This document shows positions 36,215-43,950 of a DNA stretch of 63,124 bases, piece by piece; position 1 is the first letter of the stretch, and each line of letters starts with the position of its first letter. This stretch comes from Lachnospiraceae bacterium (lineage in GTDB: Bacteria > Bacillota > Clostridia > Lachnospirales > Lachnospiraceae): NCBI GenBank assembly GCA_017521985.1, contig JAFXAZ010000040.1:1-63124 (forward strand). Reading direction: 5' to 3'. The position numbers and the translations under genes were made by a program. The notes under the pieces are model-generated. The model was given only the letters and a program-made list of their open reading frames with translations. It did not search any database and was not told where the DNA came from.

Positions 36215-37084
36215 TTATAACCCCAAAGCCTCTTTCATCTTGCCTAAAATCTGCTGTGCCACCTCTTCAGAAACAGAAATATCATTCCATAATTCATAAG
36301 CAATAATGCCTTGATATAACAACATCTTTAACCCATTAAATGCTCTACCGCCATGTGCCTTCACCAAAGACATAAATCTGGTCTCATAGGGATTATAAAT
36401 AATGTCATATCCGGTATGTATCATATCATAAAATTCTGAATCCTCAATCACCACATCCTCCACCTTCGGATAAAGTCCCACACTGGTGGCCTGAATACAT
36501 AAATATTTTTTACCGGAAAGCTTCGGATAGCCTGTAAGTGCCATAGCCGTTACAAATTCACGGCCTGCATAAGCATTAATTTCCTTTGCAATCTCCTCCG
36601 CCTTACTTACCGTTCGGTTTAATATATAAACCTGCTTTGCCCCCTTATCCAGAGCAAGCATGGCCACGCTTCTGGCTGCTCCGCCGGCTCCCAAAATCAT
36701 AACGTCCTCACCGTCCATGTTTACACCATCGCTTAACATCCCACGATAAAGGCCCGGTATGTCCGTATTATATGCTTTAAAACCGCCCTCTGCCGGAACA
36801 AGGGTATTTACAGCCCCAATCCGCTTTGCAAACTCGTCTACCTCCACTACATACTGAAGCACCTCGGTCTTGTGGGGAACGGTGACATTCAACCCTCCAA
36901 AATGCAGTGCATATGCACCGCGTATGGCATCTCCTACGCTGCCATCTACCAGATATGGCAAATATACTACATTATGATTATAAACTCTGGCAAGCTCGTT
37001 GTGAATCACCGGTGACAACGTATGCTCCACCGGATTTCCGATTACCCCCAAGGTCTTCGTGCGTCCATTAACTGTTACGCCCAA
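36215..37084 (-). CDS. aroE: Shikimate dehydrogenase
   Basis: Reduces 3-dehydroshikimate to shikimate with NADPH. Motifs: GNPVEHTLSPVIHN (substrate), GLNVTVPHKTEV with the catalytic Lys, the Rossmann GAGGAARSV, and NRT. The start chosen is TTG, 10 bases after AAGGAG, giving 289 aa and a 17-base overlap with the phosphatase gene. The longest frame starts at another TTG with no ribosome-binding site. With aroK and aroQ it covers three adjacent steps of the shikimate route. Confidence 0.93.
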   Translation of the reverse strand: MGVTVNGRTKTLGVIGNPVEHTLSPVIHNELARVYNHNVVYLPYLVDGSVGDAIRGAYALHFGGLNVTVPHKTEVLQYVVEVDEFAKRIGAVNTLVPAEGGFKAYNTDIPGLYRGMLSDGVNMDGEDVMILGAGGAARSVAMLALDKGAKQVYILNRTVSKAEEIAKEINAYAGREFVTAMALTGYPKLSGKKYLCIQATSVGLYPKVEDVVIEDSEFYDMIHTGYDIIYNPYETRFMSLVKAHGGRAFNGLKMLLYQGIIAYELWNDISVSEEVAQQILGKMKEALGL

Positions 37085-37586
37085 GCTTCTCACACTCCTT
37101 TTTGTAAAAATGAAGGACAATGCGCTCCAAATAACGCTTCAATACTATCTGAATCTCTTCTTTTTTGTCTATTGGCTTTACCAAAATACTGTGAATACCA
37201 CACCTTTTGGCCCCCCATACATCTGTAAAAAGCTGGTCGCCCACAAACAAGGTATTGGAGATATCCGTCCCCATAACCTCCATACAATGCAAGTACGATT
37301 TCTTAGCCGGTTTATTGGCCTTGTAAATATAACCAATACCGCCCACGGCTTCCGCAAAGCTTTTTACGCGGGGCTCTTTATTATTTGACATTACCATGGC
37401 CTGGTATCCCATATCACGAAGCTTCTCAAAAAAATCAATTATCTCCGGGCTAGCCGGTGCTCCATGACACACCAACGTGTTATCTATATCAAAAAGGACT
37501 GCCTTATATCCCTTTTCCTTAAAAGCTTCAAAGTCTACGTCATGCACGCTGTCTAAATATGCATCCGGGAAAAATGTGTTGAACAT
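37068..37586 (-). CDS. yqeG: YqeG-family HAD phosphatase
   Basis: A 172-aa HAD superfamily protein. The DxDxT motif (VLFDIDNTLV, catalytic Asp near residue 33), MSNNKE (Thr/Ser motif II) and the GDQLFTDVWGAKRCGI motif identify the YqeG type; this group includes phosphatidylglycerophosphate phosphatase-like members. It is the first gene of the aroE-aroK-aroQ-efp series and overlaps aroE, which is usual for yqeG-aroE in Firmicutes. Confidence 0.9.
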   Translation of the reverse strand: MFNTFFPDAYLDSVHDVDFEAFKEKGYKAVLFDIDNTLVCHGAPASPEIIDFFEKLRDMGYQAMVMSNNKEPRVKSFAEAVGGIGYIYKANKPAKKSYLHCMEVMGTDISNTLFVGDQLFTDVWGAKRCGIHSILVKPIDKKEEIQIVLKRYLERIVLHFYKKECEKLGRNS

Positions 37587-37612
37587 AATAACTCCTCATG
37601 AAATCAAAAGCA

Positions 37613-37643
37613 CAAAAAGGAACACCTCTTAAAAAGATGTTCC
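37613..37643 (-). terminator. Intrinsic terminator after the small membrane protein
   Basis: GGAACATCT / AGGTGTTCC (9 bp, one wobble) followed by TTTTTG on the minus strand, 10 bases after the stop codon. It separates this gene from the yqeG-aroE transcript. Confidence 0.85.
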
Positions 37644-37652
37644 TCAAAAAAA

Positions 37653-37910
37653 TTATAATTTTTTAACAAGTGAATTGTGATAGGAAATTAAAATATACTT
37701 ACCAAAAGTAACAATCACTATTCCAAACACCATATAAGTCAAAGCACCGTACAGAAACTGCGTAGCATTTACATACCAGGTAAGCTCACCCCATAACTTT
37801 TCTCCAAAATAGATAAACAAAAGCATCGGCACTGCCAGACACAATAAAATAATTCTAATTTTATCTACTATATTTACGTATTTCTTTGCCTTAGCAATTT
37901 TTTCTTTCAT
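37653..37910 (-). CDS. Small membrane protein of unknown function
   Basis: An 85-aa protein with about two membrane helices (IRIILLCLAVPMLLFIYF and LYGALTYMVFGIVIVTFGKYIL) and basic ends. I do not recognise the family. It begins 18 bases after nrdR and ends at a terminator, so it is probably in the nrdR transcript. Confidence 0.7.
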   Translation of the reverse strand: MKEKIAKAKKYVNIVDKIRIILLCLAVPMLLFIYFGEKLWGELTWYVNATQFLYGALTYMVFGIVIVTFGKYILISYHNSLVKKL

Positions 37911-37928
37911 AATGCCTCCATCCGCGTA

Positions 37929-38381
37929 TTATTTCTTGAATACACTCTTTAACTCTTCCATAAAAGTATCTGCATCTTTAAACTCACGATAAACAGATGC
38001 AAAACGTACATACGCTACTGCATCCAAGGCCTTAAGCTTCTCCATAATAAGCTCACCTACATAAGAAGACTCTACCTCACTTCTCTCCAAAGAAAAAATA
38101 CTGTTTTCCACAGAGTCAATCGCCTCAGCCATCTGTTCGGAACTGATTGGACGCTTATGACACGCTTTCATAATTCCCATTTCAACTTTGGCACGATTGT
38201 ATGCTTCCCTCGTACGGTCTTTTTTGATAATCATAACCGGTAACGTTTCAATTTTCTCATATGTAGTAAAGCGCTTACCACACTCCTCACAGACACGACG
38301 TCTACGGATAGAGTTAAACTCCTCTGCCGGTCTGGAATCAATTACTTTCGTATTTACATAATTACAAAATGGACATCTCAT
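37929..38381 (-). CDS. nrdR: Ribonucleotide reductase repressor NrdR
   Basis: Represses ribonucleotide reductase genes in response to ATP and dATP. The N-terminal zinc ribbon (CPFCNYVNT...CEECGKRFT) and the ATP-cone domain (VMIIKKDRTREAYNRAKV) are standard, and 150 aa is the usual size. No NrdR box was recognised in this window, so its targets lie elsewhere. Confidence 0.97.
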   Translation of the reverse strand: MRCPFCNYVNTKVIDSRPAEEFNSIRRRRVCEECGKRFTTYEKIETLPVMIIKKDRTREAYNRAKVEMGIMKACHKRPISSEQMAEAIDSVENSIFSLERSEVESSYVGELIMEKLKALDAVAYVRFASVYREFKDADTFMEELKSVFKK

Positions 38382-38429
38382 CTTATAAGTACCTTCCTAT
38401 GCTCGTATTAATTCATTTTACCAAAATAC

Positions 38430-38663
38430 TTATTTCACGTCAACCAGAATAATATCCGGTCCAATCTGTTTAATTTCGTTAAAACAAATTACATAATCCG
38501 GCTCCGTAGGGAAAAAATAGCTTAATTTCCCTCCACATGCCGGAATAAATATTTTTTCGATACACCCATTACAAGGATTAAATTCTACATCCTGCACTCT
38601 CCCAAGCTTTTTACAATCTTTGATATTAATTACTTCTTTACATCGCAACTCAGAAAACAGCAT
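38430..38663 (-). CDS. ylmC: YlmC/YmxH-family sporulation protein (PRC-barrel)
   Basis: A 77-aa single PRC-barrel-like protein (MLFSELRCKEVINIKDCKKLGRVQDVEF) of the YlmC/YmxH group linked to sporulation in Firmicutes. The ATG with AGGTG upstream gives this size; the longest frame adds 20 codons without a site. It lies between nrdR and the divergent sigG gene, as in many Clostridia. Confidence 0.88.
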   Translation of the reverse strand: MLFSELRCKEVINIKDCKKLGRVQDVEFNPCNGCIEKIFIPACGGKLSYFFPTEPDYVICFNEIKQIGPDIILVDVK

Positions 38664-38697
38664 AGCACACCTTTTTATTTTATTATATGTAGCATTG

Positions 38698-38727
38698 GCA
38701 TAATTTTCTACGCTTTCGTCCATACTT
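38698..38727 (+). promoter_or_regulatory. Candidate SigF-type promoter of sigG
   Basis: On the plus strand GCATA (38698-38702), a 15-base spacer and GTCCATACTT (38718-38727) fit the forespore sigma-F pattern GywTA ... GgnnAnAnTw. sigG transcription by sigma-F in the forespore is established in Bacillus and Clostridium. It lies about 57 bases before the start codon. The match is by eye. Confidence 0.45.
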
Positions 38728-38783
38728 AAAAATATCTACCAAAGATAAGTAATTTAGAAAAAATTACCCTTTGGAGGTCTTTT

Positions 38784-39554
38784 ATGGGAAAAGTAGAAAT
38801 ATGCGGTGTAAATACATCCAAGCTGCCGCTTTTAAAAGAAGATGAAAAAACATTACTCTTTGAACGTATTGCAGAAGGCGATATGCACGCAAGAGAACAA
38901 TATATTGAAGGAAATCTGCGCCTTGTTTTAAGCGTTATTAAACGCTTCAGCCAAAGCGATGAAAATGTAGACGACTTATTTCAAATCGGCTGTGTTGGCC
39001 TCATAAAGGCCATTGATAACTTTGATCGAACCCTCGGTGTCAAATTCAGTACTTACGCCGTACCCATGATCATCGGCGAGATCAGACGCTACCTTCGGGA
39101 CGGTGGAAGTATCCGCGTCAGCCGCTCTTTAAAAGATATTGCTTACCGTGCACTTCAGGTAAAAGAAGCCATGCAGAAAGCAAACCAAAAAGAACCTACT
39201 ATCGAAGAAATCTCCGCAGAACTTGGTATTCCCCGCGAAGACATCGTTTATGCCCTGGATGCTATTCAAAGCCCCATGAGCCTGTATGAACCCATTTACA
39301 CCGACGGCGGCGACACCCTTTTTGTCATGGACCAAATCAGTGACAAAAAAAATAAAGAAGAATTGTGGGTAGAACAAATTGCCTTAAATGAAGCTCTAAA
39401 ACGCCTTGCAGACCGCGAAAAAGAAATTATCGTCCTTCGCTTTTTCGAAGGAAAAACCCAAATGGAAGTGGCTGAAATGATTGGCATTTCTCAGGCCCAG
39501 GTGTCCAGACTTGAGAAAAACGCGCTGAAGGTGATGAGACATTATTTGGCGTAA
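38784..39554 (+). CDS. sigG: Late forespore sigma factor SigG
   Basis: RNA polymerase sporulation sigma factor active in the forespore after engulfment. The start KVEICGVNTSKLPLLK is the SigG signature. Regions 2 (EGNLRLVLSVIKRF...DLFQIGCVGLIKAIDNFD), 3 and 4 (REKEIIVLRFFEGKTQMEVAEMIGISQAQVSRLEKNAL) are complete, and 256 aa is usual. TGGAGG lies before the ATG. It shows the organism has the sporulation programme. Unlike many Clostridia, sigE is not adjacent in this window. Confidence 0.95.
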   Translation: MGKVEICGVNTSKLPLLKEDEKTLLFERIAEGDMHAREQYIEGNLRLVLSVIKRFSQSDENVDDLFQIGCVGLIKAIDNFDRTLGVKFSTYAVPMIIGEIRRYLRDGGSIRVSRSLKDIAYRALQVKEAMQKANQKEPTIEEISAELGIPREDIVYALDAIQSPMSLYEPIYTDGGDTLFVMDQISDKKNKEELWVEQIALNEALKRLADREKEIIVLRFFEGKTQMEVAEMIGISQAQVSRLEKNALKVMRHYLA

Positions 39555-39556
39555 GG

Positions 39557-39598
39557 AAAGGGGTGCAGATTTTCGTCCGCACCCCTTCATAATTTTTT
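39557..39598 (+). terminator. Intrinsic terminator after sigG
   Basis: A 9-bp stem (AAGGGGTGC 39558-39566 with GCACCCCTT 39579-39587) and a T-rich tail (TTTTTT from 39593). It lies between the convergent sigG and GH3 genes and may stop the leftward transcript too, though the T-run on that side is weak. Confidence 0.85.
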
Positions 39599-41177
39599 AC
39601 ACTATCACCTTCATCTGAAGTTTTCCTGTCATTTCTGTTTTTCCCAGAATCGCATCCACCACTGCCTCCACGCTGGTTCTATTCATCTCGGAATTCACTT
39701 GCACGAAGGTCTGTTCTCTCGGATAGTAATCATCAATAAAGAACGGACTGCCGAAGTTTACTATCGTTTTTTTGTCCATTGGTAACAAGTGCACGCTCCA
39801 TACAGAGTTAAAGCAATCCTTAAATACACCGGCACAAAGAGGAGTGTCAAGCAGCACCACAATAGTATCATACTCAGCAATTTCTTCCTTCATATATGGT
39901 TCAAAGAAATTTGCATAGTTCCACTTAAAGTCCACTTCAAACCCCTGCTCTCTTAAAAGCTGAGTAAAATACTCTGCATGCTCCAGTTTTTTATTGGTTA
40001 CATTTTTAGTCACCTGTGGAGTAACTAAATCCACCAGAATACGCTTTTTCTCAGTCGTGATCGGCAAGTTGCCTTGTTTATTTCTTACTAGAGTAATACC
40101 CTTTCTAATGGTTTCCTTCATCACATCATCCACGAATTCTGCATCTACCTTTGGAAATTCTCTTTCCTTCTCGTCGATACCTAAACGTTCCAAAAATCTC
40201 TGAATTCGCTCAATGGCATCATCCAGACGCTCCATCGGAATACGACCACTTTCCAGTTCCTCTATGATACGTTCACCCGCTTCAATCGGCGGCCAGAGAA
40301 TAAAGTCTGCACCACAGGCAAATGCTGCCACTGCCTGCTCAATCTGGTCACCCATAAAACAGCCACCCATGGTCATGGCATCGGTTACGATAACTCCATC
40401 AAAGCCCAATTCCTCTTTCAACAATTTAATATTCAAATCCTTAGAATAGGTAGCAATCGGAAAATCACCGAAATCTACTTTCTCACTGTAGGAAGGCAAA
40501 GAAATGTGGGTTGTCATGGTACTCATGGCGCCCGCCTCAAACATTTTCAAGTATGTATAACCATAGGTTTTCATCCACTCTTCAAAAGGCAGTGTATTCT
40601 TTCCGATAGTCAGATGCATATTCACATAATCAGTACCGATACCCGGAAAATGCTTTACCGTAGCGGCTACATTCTGGTCTTGAAGTCCCTTTACTACCTG
40701 ACTGTAAATTCGTGCGGTCACCTCCGGGTCGTCAGACATACAAGAGCATACCGTATCTACATAACGCTCAAGCGGCATATCAATACATGGTCCCAAGAGC
40801 CAGTCTACATCATTGGCATTCATCTGCATACCTAGAGCCTTACCGTAACGGTATGCCAGGTCTTCGTTATCCGCAGCGCCAAGAGCTTCCGTATTACATG
40901 CCGGCAATCCAGCATCACCGATATTAGCACCATCCGCACATACTACCAGCGGATACTTGGATGCTTTTCGGCAGGCTGTAATAAACTCACTGCGCACAAT
41001 AGAGTCGCCTTCGTTCATCTCAATCAGACCCTGCACGGCACCTTTGGAAAAATACAAGCCTCCAATCGGATACTTCTCAAAATATTCCTTAAGAGTTCCG
41101 GTGCTTCTCATGTGGTCGGTTTTCATAATAAATGTTTTGTACACTTTTTCGCGTAAGGTTAAATCTTTTAGTCTCAT
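39597..41177 (-). CDS. GH3 family glycoside hydrolase
   Basis: The N-terminal GH3 TIM barrel carries VVCADGANIGDAG, KHFPGIGTDYVNMHL and the nucleophile in GVIVTDAMTMGG; the C-terminal alpha/beta domain (from VRNKQGNLPI) follows. KHFPG resembles NagZ beta-N-acetylglucosaminidases, but the His after Gly (KHFPGHG) is replaced by Ile, so the acid/base site differs and beta-glucosidase-type activity is also possible. 526 aa, no signal peptide, so intracellular. It is the last gene of the long pectin-type operon, 12 bases after a GH28. Confidence 0.85.
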   Translation of the reverse strand: MRLKDLTLREKVYKTFIMKTDHMRSTGTLKEYFEKYPIGGLYFSKGAVQGLIEMNEGDSIVRSEFITACRKASKYPLVVCADGANIGDAGLPACNTEALGAADNEDLAYRYGKALGMQMNANDVDWLLGPCIDMPLERYVDTVCSCMSDDPEVTARIYSQVVKGLQDQNVAATVKHFPGIGTDYVNMHLTIGKNTLPFEEWMKTYGYTYLKMFEAGAMSTMTTHISLPSYSEKVDFGDFPIATYSKDLNIKLLKEELGFDGVIVTDAMTMGGCFMGDQIEQAVAAFACGADFILWPPIEAGERIIEELESGRIPMERLDDAIERIQRFLERLGIDEKEREFPKVDAEFVDDVMKETIRKGITLVRNKQGNLPITTEKKRILVDLVTPQVTKNVTNKKLEHAEYFTQLLREQGFEVDFKWNYANFFEPYMKEEIAEYDTIVVLLDTPLCAGVFKDCFNSVWSVHLLPMDKKTIVNFGSPFFIDDYYPREQTFVQVNSEMNRTSVEAVVDAILGKTEMTGKLQMKVIV

Positions 41178-41189
41178 GCTTGTTTTTCC

Positions 41190-42560
41190 CTATTCTAGCA
41201 AGCCTTTCACATTCCTGCAAGCATTTATATAATACCGTCCAACCATTTCCTGCTCCAACGCTTCCTCTACTTCCACCGTAAAGTCCGCAAAATTAACGTT
41301 CTCGGTATGGCAGGCATACACTGCGTATAAGTGGTCTGTCAGCACACTCTCCCTGCAGGTCGGACGCAAATCATGATAATTTCTAGTCCATGATGTCTTT
41401 GCCTTCAACTCAAGATACACATGCTCAAAGGAAATATCGCAGATACTCTCCGGCGTATCTCCGTAAAGCAAAATACCATTTTCGCTGCAACAATTAATAT
41501 TCTGGAAACGCACATTCCGGATATGTCCCAGCTTGGTCTCCTCTTTTCTAGGAAGTGCCGTAACTGCAATCGGTTCCGCCCCGCCCCACCAGTGCTCTTT
41601 AGAAAAATGCCTGGTATCGATGTTGATATTGCTAAACATCACATTTTCAATGCTGCCTTTATCACGTAACTGCAGAGAAATACCGCGGTTGGTTTTGCTG
41701 ATGTTGCAGTTTTGCACCACAATATTTTTAAATAAAGCTTCACTCTCGGTGCCAATCTTGATAGCTGCACTAGTAGACATAAGCGTACAGTTTGCAATAA
41801 TGATATTTTCGCAATTTCCGTACTCCATGGCACTTTCTGTGTTTTTTAATACAATGCAATCATCCGCAGACTCTACATAGCAGTTCACAATGCGGACATT
41901 TTGGCAGTGATCCGGGTCAATACCATCACTGCTGCCCATTCTTAGGTTATTGATAATACGGATACCGTCAATCAACACATCCTTGCAACCTACCATATGC
42001 ACTGTCCAGAAAGCACTGTTCGTTAATGTGACCTGATGAATGGTCAGGTGTGAAATATTTTCTAAAAACAACATTGGCATGCGCGGATAAAAAGCCCCAT
42101 CAATATGCCAAGGCGTTATCTTGCCATAAAAAATTGCTTCGTTTCCGTCTATCTTGCCGGCACCGGTGATGGACACATACTCGCAGTCCTTTGCATAAAT
42201 AAAATAATACTCCGGCTTGCCACTGTAATCACTGTTGGCATAGGATGGGATGTATGCATCAGAAGCTGACTTACTATTTTCGGCATCCTCTCCCTCGCCT
42301 CGTAGCACGTTCTTCCCGACTTTGTCAAACAACCGAAACTCCTCTAAGTCATCGCAAGCCTTCAGTACCGCACCCATTTCCAAATGTAGCTCCACATAAG
42401 ATTTAAGCACCAAGGAACCGGAGCGGTATACCCTACCGCCCGGCACCAATACCTGTCCACCGCCATTTTCATGGCACGCATCAATGGCCTTCTGTATGGA
42501 CGCAGTATCCACGGTAACACCATCACCTACGGCGCCATAATTCTGAATATCGTAAATCAT
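41190..42560 (-). CDS. GH28 polygalacturonase-like enzyme
   Basis: Right-handed beta-helix enzyme of family 28, which cleaves galacturonan or rhamnogalacturonan. It starts with the family's DIQNYGAVGDG. Catalytic region: SDGIDPD (NTD position, Asp kept) and SADDCIVLK (both Asp kept); the GHG position reads TSAAIKIGTES, as in a subgroup of gut GH28 enzymes that may act on RG-type chains. 456 aa. No signal peptide, so it acts on imported oligosaccharides. It is 40 bases after the RpiB-like gene. Confidence 0.85.
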   Translation of the reverse strand: MIYDIQNYGAVGDGVTVDTASIQKAIDACHENGGGQVLVPGGRVYRSGSLVLKSYVELHLEMGAVLKACDDLEEFRLFDKVGKNVLRGEGEDAENSKSASDAYIPSYANSDYSGKPEYYFIYAKDCEYVSITGAGKIDGNEAIFYGKITPWHIDGAFYPRMPMLFLENISHLTIHQVTLTNSAFWTVHMVGCKDVLIDGIRIINNLRMGSSDGIDPDHCQNVRIVNCYVESADDCIVLKNTESAMEYGNCENIIIANCTLMSTSAAIKIGTESEALFKNIVVQNCNISKTNRGISLQLRDKGSIENVMFSNINIDTRHFSKEHWWGGAEPIAVTALPRKEETKLGHIRNVRFQNINCCSENGILLYGDTPESICDISFEHVYLELKAKTSWTRNYHDLRPTCRESVLTDHLYAVYACHTENVNFADFTVEVEEALEQEMVGRYYINACRNVKGLLE

Positions 42561-42600
42561 CTTTCTCCCTCACGCTTTTCATGTTCGCAGCAAGTTTGCC

Positions 42601-43173
42601 TTATTCAGGCTTTACTTCCAGCTTTAATGGGAAATCGCCCAGCTTATTTACCTTAAAACCGTTTGCTTTATATGCTTCATAATCAAAAGCTTCCAGTTCA
42701 TCAATAGCGAGCTTATGGAACTCATAGAAGTTGTACCACCACTCATAACCACTGCCAAGCTCTGCATTTAAGTATGCATCTGCAATGTCACAGCCCATCT
42801 GAGGCGCCACATAAAAAGCACCCATTGCCAGCACATTTACACCATTACCGGTAATCGCACGAAGTGCTGCCGGAACGCTCTCTACTACGCCTGCATGTAC
42901 ATGAGGGCACTTGCTGGCTGCAATATGAATACCCATACCGGTACCGCAGAAAAGAAGTGCTCTCTCAAATTCGCCCTCTGCAATCATGGCGCCGGCTCTT
43001 AAACCTACTCGGTGGAACATTAAATCAGTATCATCCGGATCAGAATCTACTTTCACACCAATGTCCGTTACCTTCCAGCCTTTTGCCTGTAAATGAGCCA
43101 CTACTGCTTCCTTTAATGGGAAACCTGCAAAATCTGCACCAACTAAAATATACTTGTCTTTTACTGTCTTCAT
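42601..43173 (-). CDS. RpiB/LacAB-family sugar isomerase, possibly DHU isomerase
   Basis: A 190-aa member of the ribose-5-phosphate isomerase B / galactose-6-phosphate isomerase superfamily: GADFAGFPLKEAV at the N-terminus and the active-site Cys in FCGTGMGIHIAASK. It is longer than RpiB (about 150 aa), with a C-terminal extension. In streptococci an RpiB-fold protein (DhuI) isomerises 4-deoxy-5-keto-uronate made from unsaturated uronic acids. Inside a pectin cluster that reaction is a reasonable guess, but plain RpiB or LacAB cannot be excluded. Confidence 0.8.
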   Translation of the reverse strand: MKTVKDKYILVGADFAGFPLKEAVVAHLQAKGWKVTDIGVKVDSDPDDTDLMFHRVGLRAGAMIAEGEFERALLFCGTGMGIHIAASKCPHVHAGVVESVPAALRAITGNGVNVLAMGAFYVAPQMGCDIADAYLNAELGSGYEWWYNFYEFHKLAIDELEAFDYEAYKANGFKVNKLGDFPLKLEVKPE

Positions 43174-43185
43174 AATTTTTCCTTT

Positions 43186-43908
43186 CTACATCAACATTGT
43201 TTCTACCAAAGAATACGCGAACAACCAATGCATTTCTCTGGTCGGATGGTTTATTTTATTAGCAAGGAGCTCGGTCACATCCACACCACTTGCTTTAAGT
43301 GCTTTCCACTTTTCATAGCAATTGCATACGCGTACTCCATGCTCCTTACAAACCTCCTTGGCTGCCTGCATATACTGATCCATGATTCCCTCATTCTGGC
43401 GTTTGCAGGCATCCTCAGCAATTGCTATAAAATGAGGATCTGTTACATGACAGCTCACCTCGGTCGCCATCATATTCGGCGTCATGAAGATAATTTCACT
43501 GCCTGCTTCTTTCAAACGTTCAAAGATCGTTTTCAGGGAATCTTTATAATCCTGTAAGCCTTCCAGCCCTCTGCCACTGTCATTTAAGCCAAAGCACACA
43601 ACCGTTAAATCCGGACAAAACTTCAGCACATCCCGCTCTAACCTGCCAAGAGAGCCCTTGGCACCACTTCCGCTGATTCCCCCGTTGATCATATTGATTG
43701 ATACAGTAGGATACAAAACCGAAAGTATCTGTGCAAGCTTCGCATGATAAACACTTGTCCTGTCAAAAACCGTTTGATGTCCGGCTTCTCCCACCTTATA
43801 AAGTTCAAAGCATCCCTGGGTTACACTGTCTCCATAGAAAGCAATGGTAACCGGTGCTTCTTCCCTATTATTTTGTGCTTTTTTGGCAAATTTTTCTGCA
43901 ATCTGCAT
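43186..43908 (-). CDS. SGNH/GDSL esterase, rhamnogalacturonan acetylesterase-like
   Basis: A 240-aa SGNH hydrolase with blocks I (FYGDSVTQG, catalytic Ser), II (NGGISGSG), III (GLNDSG) and V (NHPTREMHW, catalytic His; Asp two residues before in the usual triad is replaced by Asn-His-Pro order as in YesT-like enzymes). No signal peptide. The neighbouring GH28 and GH106-like genes make deacetylation of RG oligosaccharides the likely job. It lies 12 bases before the RpiB-like gene in the operon. Confidence 0.82.
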   Translation of the reverse strand: MQIAEKFAKKAQNNREEAPVTIAFYGDSVTQGCFELYKVGEAGHQTVFDRTSVYHAKLAQILSVLYPTVSINMINGGISGSGAKGSLGRLERDVLKFCPDLTVVCFGLNDSGRGLEGLQDYKDSLKTIFERLKEAGSEIIFMTPNMMATEVSCHVTDPHFIAIAEDACKRQNEGIMDQYMQAAKEVCKEHGVRVCNCYEKWKALKASGVDVTELLANKINHPTREMHWLFAYSLVETMLM

Positions 43909-43950
43909 CCTATTTTCCTCCTAAACTACCATCAAGCCCTTAGGCAGGTC

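Noticed and set aside
39597-41177. NagZ (peptidoglycan recycling) for the GH3 gene
   Set aside because: The KHFPGHG His is missing and the gene is in a pectin cluster, so the name was not used.
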